From positions 1 through 5,961 of the forward strand of contig DGBH01000183.1 in NCBI GenBank assembly GCA_002384205.1: DNA of 5,961 nucleotides, read 5' to 3'. The translations under genes and the position numbers were made by a program. Source of the DNA: Bacteroidetes bacterium UBA4009. Lineage in GTDB: Bacteria > Bacteroidota > Bacteroidia > NS11-12g > UBA9320. Within the stretch, counting starts at the first letter, position 1; each line of letters begins with the position of its first letter. The notes beneath the pieces are model-generated. The model saw only the letters and a program-made list of their open reading frames with translations. It searched no databases and had not been told where the DNA came from. This document shows positions 1 to 5,334 of this stretch, one piece after another.

Positions 1-21
1 GTTCGACTCCCGGCAGCTCCA
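1..21 (+). tRNA. 3' end of a tRNA (partial), isotype not determined
   Basis: The first bases read as the T-loop TTCGACT, the 3' strand of the T-stem (CCCGG), the 3' strand of the acceptor stem (CAGCTCC) and discriminator base A at 21. The next bases are CTT, so the CCA tail is not encoded, as is common in Bacteroidota. The implied acceptor 5' strand would be GGAGCTG, which lies outside the window. Position 3:70 is A:U, so the G3:U70 identity pair of tRNA-Ala is absent. The anticodon is outside the window, so the amino acid is not assigned. Confidence 0.88.
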
Positions 22-26
22 CTTTT

Positions 27-67
27 AAAAAGCATAATCATCTAATTTTCATTTAATTATGCTTTTT
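27..67. terminator. Symmetric hairpin terminator between tRNA and glycosyltransferase gene
   Basis: Bases 27-38 (AAAAAGCATAAT) are the exact reverse complement of 56-67 (ATTATGCTTTTT), a perfect 12-bp stem with a 17-base loop. It begins six bases after the tRNA and ends in a T-run. The A-run on the other side makes it equally usable on the minus strand, so it could also end the transcript of the convergent gene whose stop codon is at 243. Bases 68-242 hold no gene I can support and no better terminator for that gene. Confidence 0.75.
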
Positions 68-242
68 TATTTGTTCTTTTAGTCCAATATTAGTTCACAA
101 TTTGATTATTACTTTTATCAAGCACTAAAAAAAATATCATAGGATTTGGATTGTTGAAATAGGTGGAGTAATCTGACAACCATAAACGCCTGAGCACTAT
201 ATTTGTGTATCATTGATATAAAGTGGATCGAAGATATAAAAT

Positions 243-1589
243 CTACGAGACCAATGCGAGAATTAGATATACAAAACTCACTTGATAGAGTATCGTGCAC
301 AGAAATAGCAAGGTGGGTATTACTTTCTTTTGTTTCACTTGGGCAAAAGCAAAGGAGTATAGCTCTATGATGGGCAAGAGTATGGGAAACATAAATAGTA
401 CTTTCATAAAACTAAAGTCTCTGAAATCGTAGGTGTATTTAATCACAAATGCCAAGAAAAAAGCGAGCAAAAGCACGTTGATAAACTGGCTATGTTTTAG
501 GATGTTCCTAGGATTTTTAGATACTAAAAATAGCGGTATAAAAATAAAAATAATGAGTGCCGTGTGCAGCACAAAATTGACTCGGGCAAAGTTGTACTGG
601 TCATTGTTGATGCAAGACCACTCGGCAGGCCATCGCTCGAAAACGTAATGCGAAAACTGACCAACGAACTGCGTCCATAGATTCTGACGATGCGCTTGGT
701 CATTTTCCGTGCCGTTCTTGTTATATGGCGTTTCAAGCAAGCTCATCAGCGGGTAGTCAAAATAGGCACTTTTTACGGTGGCTACTCCTTTTCTGAAAAC
801 CATTTCGCCTTCCTCGTCCCAACTGGCTAGCTGGTAGGCTGGATCTACGTTGGTCATAAAAGGGTTGTTGTACTTCTCGTACTTTTCGTAGTATCTGCCC
901 ACGGTTGCTATAGCGGTAAGTACTATGGCGTATATGGACAGCTGTCTGACTATTTTTGGAATTTTCCAATCACGGTCTCTTATATTTTTAAAGAAAATAA
1001 TACACGGAAAGGCGATGCTAAAAACCAGGCCATTCCCTTTGGTAATACCTAATAGGATAAGAAAAATTGCGATAGCGATTTCGAGTTTCAAACTGTCTTT
1101 TTTCCAGTATTTATAAAATAGCAGGATGGTTATGGAGCTTAAGAAAATGAGCAGTAAGTCGTTGCTAGCAAGTGCTCCAGCGCTAATTAGCTCGGGGTTG
1201 AGCATCCAGAATAACATGCTCGATATACTGAGCCACTTGGGAAGCAGTAGATTTTCTATAAAACGCAAGATGAGCCAAACTAACCCCAAGGATATAAAGA
1301 AGTTGAAAAACTGAACGAGGTAAAAATACTCGACCCACGTCTTGGCGTGATAAGCCGTGTTCATGATTTTGATAATGCTGTAAAAAAGCGGCGGCTGAAA
1401 ACATTCCCAACAGTCACGCGCTTCGGGTAGCTCACCGGTTTGGTCCCACAAGAGTACGGCAGTTATATGGTCGTCGTTGAACTGTTCATTGACAAAGAAT
1501 AGCACAATGCGCGGAATCATGACGAGCGCCAAAACCCAATAGAGCCATTGGTTTTTTGGTTTTAGTTTGTGCATATACCGCTTGAGCAT
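243..1589 (-). CDS. GT-C fold membrane glycosyltransferase (GT39/ArnT/PMT-like), 448 aa
   Basis: A predicted inner-membrane enzyme that would move a sugar from a polyprenyl-phosphate carrier onto an acceptor on the periplasmic side. About ten to eleven hydrophobic helices are visible, the first at residues 15-34. The first outer loop carries Asp39-Asp40-His41 and then Gln66-Pro67-Pro68-Leu-Phe-Tyr. In the GT-C superfamily an acidic pair in loop 1 is the usual catalytic or metal-binding site, and a QPPL-(Y/F)-Y segment is common in GT39-like proteins. A long, poorly hydrophobic stretch around residues 236-335 is probably the periplasmic domain, followed by about four C-terminal helices. The start at 1587-1589 precedes a basic N-terminus; Met6 is a possible alternative. 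The stop is TAG. It is transcribed alone, with no sugar-nucleotide or polysaccharide genes beside it, so donor and acceptor are unknown. Part of the gene (about 660-900) is clearly richer in G+C than the genes at 2042-4696. Confidence 0.88.
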   Translation of the reverse strand: MLKRYMHKLKPKNQWLYWVLALVMIPRIVLFFVNEQFNDDHITAVLLWDQTGELPEARDCWECFQPPLFYSIIKIMNTAYHAKTWVEYFYLVQFFNFFISLGLVWLILRFIENLLLPKWLSISSMLFWMLNPELISAGALASNDLLLIFLSSITILLFYKYWKKDSLKLEIAIAIFLILLGITKGNGLVFSIAFPCIIFFKNIRDRDWKIPKIVRQLSIYAIVLTAIATVGRYYEKYEKYNNPFMTNVDPAYQLASWDEEGEMVFRKGVATVKSAYFDYPLMSLLETPYNKNGTENDQAHRQNLWTQFVGQFSHYVFERWPAEWSCINNDQYNFARVNFVLHTALIIFIFIPLFLVSKNPRNILKHSQFINVLLLAFFLAFVIKYTYDFRDFSFMKVLFMFPILLPIIELYSFAFAQVKQKKVIPTLLFLCTILYQVSFVYLILALVS

Positions 1590-1644
1590 CTAGATAATAT
1601 TTAGTGAGAATGGCTACGTAATCTCTCAGAATGAATTTAGAAGA

Positions 1645-1652
1645 CAAACATA
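1645..1652 (-). promoter_or_regulatory. Candidate -7 box (TATGTTTG) for the glycosyltransferase gene
   Basis: On the minus strand these bases read TATGTTTG, an exact match to the Bacteroidota -7 consensus TAnnTTTG. They lie 55 bases upstream of the ATG, giving a 5' leader of about 50 bases. No good TTG-type -33 element is present at the usual distance. A TTATG on the minus strand at 1667-1671 is too close (14-base spacer). This is a motif match only. Confidence 0.4.
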
Positions 1653-1780
1653 TAACTTATTTTTCGCATAAGTTTTATAAATAGAACTCGTATTACTCGT
1701 CATCCTTACGCTCATCTTATCAGCATTTTTCTCTGTAAAGGATTAATCTAGAACGGGTAGGTTATCGGATTTACTTTGTG

Positions 1781-2028
1781 TCATAGTAGCTTTTTAACCT
1801 TGTAAATTGTTAAACGGTTTTTACCTGTAATTTTTGCTACGTCTGAGGTTTTCATCCTAGAATTTATGCACGTAACAATAACCTGATGTTTTTTTAAAGT
1901 GCGGTTACGGTCATCCGTTGTTTCTTTCTTTCTCCCAACGTAAATCCCTTTTGCTTTTGCAACTTCAACTCCTCCCTACAACGTTCTTTTATGACTTGAC
2001 GCTCATGTTCTGCATGAGCTCCAAGCTC
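1781..2028 (-). pseudogene. Serine recombinase (resolvase/invertase) C-terminal remnant, frameshifted
   Basis: Reading the minus strand from 2028 gives ELGAHAEHERQVIKERCRE (down to 1972), which matches the long helix of serine recombinases (the A-E-x-E-R-x-x-I-x-E-R region after the catalytic domain). One frame over, from 1972 to the TGA at 1781-1783, it continues as GVEVAKAKGIYVGRKK and about 47 more residues ending in the segment SDVAKITGKNRLTIYKVKK, a resolvase-type DNA-binding HTH. Restoring one G in the GGGAGGAG run near 1970-1976 would join both parts into REGVEVAKAKG, a standard family sequence. About 82 of roughly 190-210 residues remain. The catalytic domain with the nucleophilic Ser is absent; in the first frame a stop lies at 2038-2040, right where the EamA gene ends. 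It is non-functional as it stands. The rest of the 1590-2041 gap (1590-1780) shows no gene beyond a candidate promoter. Confidence 0.82.
2001..2019. repeat. Perfect 7-bp inverted repeat just past the EamA stop codon
   Basis: GCTCATG (2001-2007) and CATGAGC (2013-2019) form a perfect stem with a 5-base loop, 22 bases downstream of the EamA stop on the minus strand. There is no T-run after it on that strand, so it is not a classical intrinsic terminator. It falls inside the recombinase remnant, where it encodes part of the AHAEHER segment. It may be a chance consequence of that coding sequence or may now protect the 3' end of the transcript. Confidence 0.35.
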
Positions 2029-2041
2029 CGAATAACATCAA

Positions 2042-2893
2042 TTACCATCGATCGCTATAATGCAATAAAAATGCCCCCAACGCAATAAGCACAATAGCTA
2101 CTATATTTTTCCATATTAGCTTTTCTTTAAAGAAAATAAAACTAAACAGTATGGTGGTTAAGGGCAACGCTAAATACAACAAACTAGATTTAAAAGGATC
2201 CGTTATTTTAAGGCCAAGAAGTCCTAAGAATGACGCTAAGAGAATTACAATACTCATTAACACAACGGGTTTAAAAAAAATCTTGGATTGTCCGATAACG
2301 TCCATGTTTTTTCTTTGCCTAAGAACCAATACAATACCCAAAAACAGAACCATTAATTCTTGATTTGCTATAATCAATAGTGGCGAAATATCGGCAGTTA
2401 GGTTTTCCCACTGTATGATAGATCCACTCGAGAAACTTAAGGTCATTATTAGTAGAAGCATATGCTCTCTCACCGTTATTTTTAACTGGGATTTACCCGA
2501 TGCAAGCAGAAATACCACGAACCCCACGGTAATAATAAAGCCACCCACAAGCGATACATAAACACTAATATGCTTTACAAACACAAGGTATACTGTAGCA
2601 AAAAAAACGCCTAAGAGATTATATATTCCAACCCACTGTAACGAGGCCCTTTTCATCACCAGCAACATACAAATAAGTCCTATAACCCCTATAAAAGAAC
2701 CTGTCGATATTCTCCATAGTTCAGCATTACTTATCCATTCTATATCCAAAACAACAATGCATACCGCTGTTATCAAGCTCGTAAAAACGGCTCTGTATGC
2801 CATTAAAAATGAAACAGAACCATTTTCTAGGCTCCTTTTCCAAAGTACATTGTTTAACGCATACAATAGGATAGAAAAAAACAGGTACCCCAT
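2042..2893 (-). CDS. EamA/DMT-family membrane transporter, 283 aa
   Basis: A drug/metabolite-transporter superfamily protein, predicted to export or exchange a small molecule across the inner membrane. Length and layout fit the family: about ten hydrophobic helices in two EamA repeats (roughly residues 1-130 and 143-280). The second repeat ends in the segment LPLTTILFSFIFFKEKL, then WKNIVAIVLIALGAFLL, the usual closing helices with the conserved FxEKL-type loop. The first repeat starts with GYLFFSILLYALNNVLWKRS, a typical EamA opening. The ATG directly follows the TAA of the upstream regulator gene in the same frame, with no spacer and no Shine-Dalgarno sequence. Expression therefore most likely depends on the regulator transcript and on termination-reinitiation. 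The C-terminus is complete although the gene ends beside a recombinase remnant. The substrate cannot be predicted; EamA proteins carry amino acids, metabolites, nucleotide sugars or drugs. Confidence 0.9.
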   Translation of the reverse strand: MGYLFFSILLYALNNVLWKRSLENGSVSFLMAYRAVFTSLITAVCIVVLDIEWISNAELWRISTGSFIGVIGLICMLLVMKRASLQWVGIYNLLGVFFATVYLVFVKHISVYVSLVGGFIITVGFVVFLLASGKSQLKITVREHMLLLIMTLSFSSGSIIQWENLTADISPLLIIANQELMVLFLGIVLVLRQRKNMDVIGQSKIFFKPVVLMSIVILLASFLGLLGLKITDPFKSSLLYLALPLTTILFSFIFFKEKLIWKNIVAIVLIALGAFLLHYSDRW

Positions 2894-4189
2894 TTAGCGC
2901 TTAGTTGAGGATGAATTCAATATATATGGGATAGAAATCTTTTTAAAGTACTTAAACCCAGTTAACGTTATGAGTTTATTTAATTCTTCTAATGAAGATG
3001 CATTATCCTTACTGTTGTTTTCTGTGAAACTAATTTTTAAATATGTAAAGTGGTAAAAAAGAGACAGATAATTGTGATAACTCATTTCTACCTTTTCCAG
3101 TTCCACTATTTCCAAGTTTCTTCGTGCAGGTGCTAAATCATTGGTATATAAGTTCAAATTAGCGAGGCTAATTAAGGCAATCGCAGTGGTTGTTTTTGCA
3201 TTCCAACGATCGGACTCCAATAATTCTTCATAGTATAAATCGAGAATCGTAGCTAACGTATTCATCTCATTTTTAAGAATAAGTGCTAGGAACAACTCTT
3301 GTGAAAAGTGAGTCATATTGCGCTGTTTACACTGCCTAAGAATTTCTTTAAGTAAGACAGGATCTCTGGTTTCACTCGCCATTATTTTATAGCCGTAGTA
3401 TCTTCCCAATAATGCGTGATGCAGAGAATTACTATTTTTAGGCAATTGAATCTCCTTGTTTTGAAACCCACTGCCGTTGAAAAAATGCCTATATTCGAGG
3501 ATTAGATTCGTAAAAAAGACATCAGATACGTTGGAATTAAGCGCTCTAATCAAAATTACAACATCGCCGTATAACGTGTTAAGATTTGAATAATCTATAT
3601 ACGTTAAAGGAACCATATTTCTGAATGAACCTATGGGTAAAAGCTCTTTGTAGAGTGCTAACGCCGTTTCTCTCGATATCCTGAGGAACGCATGAGACAG
3701 TATAGTTCCCAATTTCATTTGAGGACCTTCAGGCACTTTATCTAACGCTAAACCACTAAAAATTACCGAAAGACTCTTCACGTCATATCTCTCCACAACC
3801 GAACCAATGAAGCTAGCAATTGGTGCTATATTCAAGGTGTTTAATAAGCCAATGTTCAAGAGTTTGACATCTTCAGCGCTTATGTTGCCTGAAGTCTGCA
3901 TATGAAGTAACTTCTGGTAAAAATACCAATCGTCAAAATTACTCTTGTTGTTTAGATAGTTTGCGTAGGACTTAAACCCGAGATATTGAGATAATATGTT
4001 AAGTGTAATTAACGATGGGGTGGTCCTCTCTAAAAAGCCAAATAATCTGCGAAGTGTGTTGTAGCTAATCGTTAATCCCGTAACAGACTCTATATCCTCT
4101 TTTAGTAATTTGATATCTCGAACACTTCTTACCGATATGACAGCCTTTTTTTGTACATCTTCTATTAACTGAGAATATTCAAATTTCAT
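2894..4189 (-). CDS. HTH-like/helical-repeat regulatory protein of Bacteroidota type, 431 aa
   Basis: A probable cytoplasmic DNA-binding regulator. Residues about 22-80 match a segment I recognise at the N-terminus of many Bacteroidota proteins: ISYNTLRRLFG (41-51), then TPSLITLNILSQYLGFKSY (57-75) and the end of the domain at YANYL. In this type the first part looks like a recognition helix region and the second like a 'theme then lineage' pair resembling 'TLDLLAxYLGFxSW'. The rest (about 85-420) is soluble and almost entirely helical, with a spaced pattern of Leu, Tyr and Ala suggesting TPR-like repeats, which would serve as a ligand or partner sensor. No membrane segment or signal peptide is seen. 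It lies first in a two-gene unit with the EamA transporter and is divergent from a small gene. Repeated TGGGC sites next to its own -7 box suggest autoregulation. The DNA-binding role is inferred by family resemblance, and the ligand is unknown. Confidence 0.75.
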   Translation of the reverse strand: MKFEYSQLIEDVQKKAVISVRSVRDIKLLKEDIESVTGLTISYNTLRRLFGFLERTTPSLITLNILSQYLGFKSYANYLNNKSNFDDWYFYQKLLHMQTSGNISAEDVKLLNIGLLNTLNIAPIASFIGSVVERYDVKSLSVIFSGLALDKVPEGPQMKLGTILSHAFLRISRETALALYKELLPIGSFRNMVPLTYIDYSNLNTLYGDVVILIRALNSNVSDVFFTNLILEYRHFFNGSGFQNKEIQLPKNSNSLHHALLGRYYGYKIMASETRDPVLLKEILRQCKQRNMTHFSQELFLALILKNEMNTLATILDLYYEELLESDRWNAKTTTAIALISLANLNLYTNDLAPARRNLEIVELEKVEMSYHNYLSLFYHFTYLKISFTENNSKDNASSLEELNKLITLTGFKYFKKISIPYILNSSSTKR

Positions 4190-4197
4190 ACATTTCC

Positions 4198-4214
4198 GTG
4201 GGCTTACTGTGGGC
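4198..4214 (+). repeat. Tandem TGGGC pair next to the regulator promoter (candidate operator)
   Basis: GTGGGC occurs at 4198-4203 and again at 4209-4214, an exact 11-base period (about one helical turn). The second copy touches the candidate -7 box of the regulator gene at 4215, so the pair covers its expected start of transcription and leader. Bound protein would block RNA polymerase, which would fit autorepression. The same core forms a second pair at 4307-4324. Confidence 0.5.
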
Positions 4215-4222
4215 CAAATATA
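4215..4222 (-). promoter_or_regulatory. Candidate -7 box (TATATTTG) for the regulator-transporter operon
   Basis: On the minus strand the bases read TATATTTG, an exact TAnnTTTG match, 25 bases upstream of the regulator ATG. The predicted leader is only about 20 bases. Upstream on the minus strand, TTATG at 4241-4245 lies 18 bases away, a plausible but non-canonical -33 element; the lipoprotein gene at 5241 has the same -7 sequence with TTATG 20 bases away. Confidence 0.5.
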
Positions 4223-4255
4223 ACACTTTTAGTTCTTGAGCATAATAAATAATTA

Positions 4256-4272
4256 GAATATATTCCGAATAT
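4256..4272. promoter_or_regulatory. Overlapping GAATAT palindromes in the divergent promoter region
   Basis: GAATATATTC (4256-4265) is a perfect 10-bp palindrome. Its right half is shared with a second inverted repeat, ATATTC-C-GAATAT (4260-4272). This gives three alternating GAATAT half-sites within 17 bases. The cluster lies between the divergent promoters, about 34 bases upstream of the regulator's -7 box, a reasonable place for an operator. The local sequence is AT-rich, so chance is a real alternative. Confidence 0.35.
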
Positions 4273-4306
4273 TAACCATTTATATACCAAGTTGTTACGT
4301 GGCGCA

Positions 4307-4324
4307 TGGGCTATATCTGGGCTA
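4307..4324 (+). repeat. Tandem TGGGCTA pair upstream of the small gene's promoter (candidate operator)
   Basis: TGGGCTA occurs at 4307-4313 and 4318-4324, again an exact 11-base period. It ends 19 bases upstream of the candidate -7 box at 4344-4351, covering the -33 region, where no TTG element is visible. An activator bound here could replace the missing -33 contact; a repressor is also possible. Both copies are in the same orientation as the pair at 4198-4214 and lie exactly 108 bases from them. Confidence 0.5.
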
Positions 4325-4343
4325 AACAATAGCGTCTTATTAA

Positions 4344-4351
4344 TACCTTTG
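4344..4351 (+). promoter_or_regulatory. Candidate -7 box (TACCTTTG) for the small gene
   Basis: An exact TAnnTTTG match 27 bases upstream of the ATG at 4379, predicting a leader of about 20 bases. No TTG-type -33 element is found 17-23 bases upstream; that position is taken by the tandem TGGGCTA repeat. This combination suggests a promoter that depends on an activator. Confidence 0.45.
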
Positions 4352-4378
4352 TATAACTATTTAAAAATATCGTAACAC

Positions 4379-4696
4379 ATGATAAAGCAACACGTCTCAA
4401 TAACTTCTGAAATTACCCACAATGAGCTTACCAATATTATTAATAACTGGCACGCATACCAAGTAGCAACCGTGCTGAAATCCTACCAAGAAATTTCCAG
4501 AAGGATACTTCAAGCGCCAAGTTTATTAAGTGTTTTAGTGGAAATAAAATTACAAAAGAATTTGACTGAATTTTGTCAAGAAAACCAATTTTCTAAAATT
4601 GAAGACTTCCTTGAATCGTTTAAAAAAGTTCAAAAAAACAAGGTAAAAACAAAGAATAAAAATTCTCCCGATGAATTTGGTCTATACTGGGTATAA
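4379..4696 (+). CDS. Small hypothetical protein, 105 aa, divergent from the regulator gene
   Basis: I do not recognise a family. The protein is soluble, with no signal peptide and no membrane segment. Residues about 12-85 look mainly helical (a run with Leu, Ile and Val at regular spacing around QAPSLLSVLVEIKLQKNL), and 85-96 is a Lys/Asn-rich, probably disordered stretch. It ends in the short hydrophobic tail GLYWV. Support for a real gene comes from its promoter-like -7 box 27 bases upstream, its tidy placement between divergent and convergent neighbours, and a hairpin 18 bases past its stop. No Shine-Dalgarno is seen, as for the neighbours. Shared operator-like repeats suggest it is controlled with the regulator-transporter pair. 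It might be a partner or antagonist of the regulator, or an unrelated small protein; nothing in its sequence decides this. Confidence 0.65.
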   Translation: MIKQHVSITSEITHNELTNIINNWHAYQVATVLKSYQEISRRILQAPSLLSVLVEIKLQKNLTEFCQENQFSKIEDFLESFKKVQKNKVKTKNKNSPDEFGLYWV

Positions 4697-4714
4697 TACT
4701 AATTTCCTCCGTGC

Positions 4715-4752
4715 TTAAAACTTTTTATCTTGCGAAATTATCGCGGTTTTAA
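4715..4752. terminator. Hairpin between two convergent genes, possible bidirectional terminator
   Basis: In the 59 bases between the convergent stop codons, TTAAAAC (4715-4721) pairs perfectly with GTTTTAA (4746-4752), and inside it GCGA (4732-4735) pairs with TCGC (4741-4744) around a 5-base loop. A T-run (4722-4726) lies inside the left arm. The shape is not a classical compact terminator, but both genes must end here and no better candidate exists. Confidence 0.4.
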
Positions 4753-4755
4753 CTC

Positions 4756-5241
4756 CTAATCGATCTCATTCGAATCTACATCAAGCATTGCTACTGCAAT
4801 TCCTTGCTGCGCTAGCTTTGTTTGGAGTGCCACGTAATTAATAAATACGGTGTAGCCTAGCTTTAGACTTGGATTTGTCTCATTAGCAACGGCAACTATC
4901 CTTTCTACATCATACACATAAAATGCATACTCTTTAGTCGCAAAAAACTTATCAAAGTATTCTTTTTCCGCATTATATGACACCGTAGACAACGGTGGCT
5001 TATCGGTGCAATCTGAACCCTTTATTCCTTTAAACATAACGCTGTGAATTGCCCGCTCTTTAGCCTGTTGTATAGCTAAAGTTTCATCCCAATTGGACAT
5101 GTATACGGCCACTTTATATCCACCCTTAGCATCTTGACCTTGACAAACTACTTCATAATTAGTGTCATTGTAATTAATTCTTGAGGCACAGCCCACCGAT
5201 AAAATGGCAAATACGCCTGCTAGCACTATACTTTTGTTCAT
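4756..5241 (-). CDS. Hypothetical lipoprotein of a Bacteroidota family, 161 aa
   Basis: A probable membrane-anchored periplasmic-facing lipoprotein of unknown function. From the ATG at 5239-5241 it begins MNKSIVLAGVFAILSVGC, a short basic start, a hydrophobic core and a lipobox-like LSVGC, with Cys18 as the lipidation site. An upstream GTG in frame at 5296-5298 would add 19 residues, but lies upstream of the likely promoter, so the ATG is preferred. After Cys18 comes ASRIN, without the acidic run that sends lipoproteins to the surface. The core carries YKVAVYMSNWDETLAIQQAK then ERAIHSVMFKGIKG (about residues 42-75), PPL and EKEYFDKFF (92-100). I have seen the pattern 'A-x-x-Q-A-K-x-x-A-x-x-x-V-x-F-K-G-I' with a later 'Y-F-x-x-F-F' in uncharacterised Bacteroidota proteins; this is recall, not a search. 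It appears to be a single-gene unit. Confidence 0.8.
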   Translation of the reverse strand: MNKSIVLAGVFAILSVGCASRINYNDTNYEVVCQGQDAKGGYKVAVYMSNWDETLAIQQAKERAIHSVMFKGIKGSDCTDKPPLSTVSYNAEKEYFDKFFATKEYAFYVYDVERIVAVANETNPSLKLGYTVFINYVALQTKLAQQGIAVAMLDVDSNEID

Positions 5242-5265
5242 TTTTAGCTCTAATAGTATACCTAA

Positions 5266-5285
5266 TTGGTAAACAACCAAATATA
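5266..5285 (-). promoter_or_regulatory. Candidate -7 box (TATATTTG) with a hairpin at the start site, lipoprotein gene
   Basis: On the minus strand 5278-5285 reads TATATTTG, an exact TAnnTTTG match 36 bases upstream of the ATG at 5241. TTATG at 5306-5310 on the minus strand, 20 bases away, may act as a weak -33 element. TTGGT (5266-5270) and ACCAA (5276-5280) form a 5-bp inverted repeat with a 5-base spacer that covers the predicted transcription start and overlaps the -7 box by three bases, a possible operator. Confidence 0.45.
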
Positions 5286-5318
5286 AAAAACTATTCACTA
5301 CATCGCATAAATAATAAG

Positions 5319-5334
5319 CGAAACTATAGTTTCG
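5319..5334. promoter_or_regulatory. Perfect 16-bp palindrome CGAAACTATAGTTTCG (candidate operator)
   Basis: The two 8-base halves are exact reverse complements with no spacer, which suits binding by a symmetric dimer better than a hairpin loop. It lies about 33 bases upstream of the lipoprotein gene's -7 box and in the 316-base gap before the lipocalin-like gene at 5558, so it could control either gene or both. The rest of the gap (5335-5557) shows no gene I can support and no clear promoter for the lipocalin-like gene. TAAATTTC (5443-5450) and TAAGATTG (5526-5533) are each one base off the -7 consensus. Confidence 0.5.

Noticed and set aside
1..21. The tRNA 3' end as an attachment site of an integrated element.
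   Set aside because: No second copy of the tRNA end was found in the window, and the only recombinase trace is of the serine resolvase/invertase type, which does not normally target tRNA genes.
118..300. A 60-residue minus-strand reading frame past the end of the glycosyltransferase gene, with a segment faintly like the N-terminal region of other glycosyltransferases.
   Set aside because: It overlaps the 3' end of the glycosyltransferase gene, has no start signal, and the resemblance is too weak to call a remnant.
433..1410. Several short reading frames on both strands inside the glycosyltransferase gene.
   Set aside because: They are shadows of the 448-residue gene, without start signals or recognisable protein features.
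1631..1684. A 17-residue plus-strand frame (MNLEDKHITYFSHKFYK) in the gap upstream of the glycosyltransferase gene.
   Set aside because: It is too short, has no promoter or conservation evidence, and overlaps the candidate promoter of the minus-strand gene.
2151..2363. A 70-residue plus-strand reading frame inside the transporter gene.
   Set aside because: It is antisense to a well-supported membrane protein gene and has no family resemblance.
5296..5298. GTG as the start of a 180-residue version of the lipoprotein at 4756-5241.
   Set aside because: It lies upstream of the likely -7 box and would put 19 residues before a clean lipoprotein signal peptide that begins at the ATG at 5239-5241.
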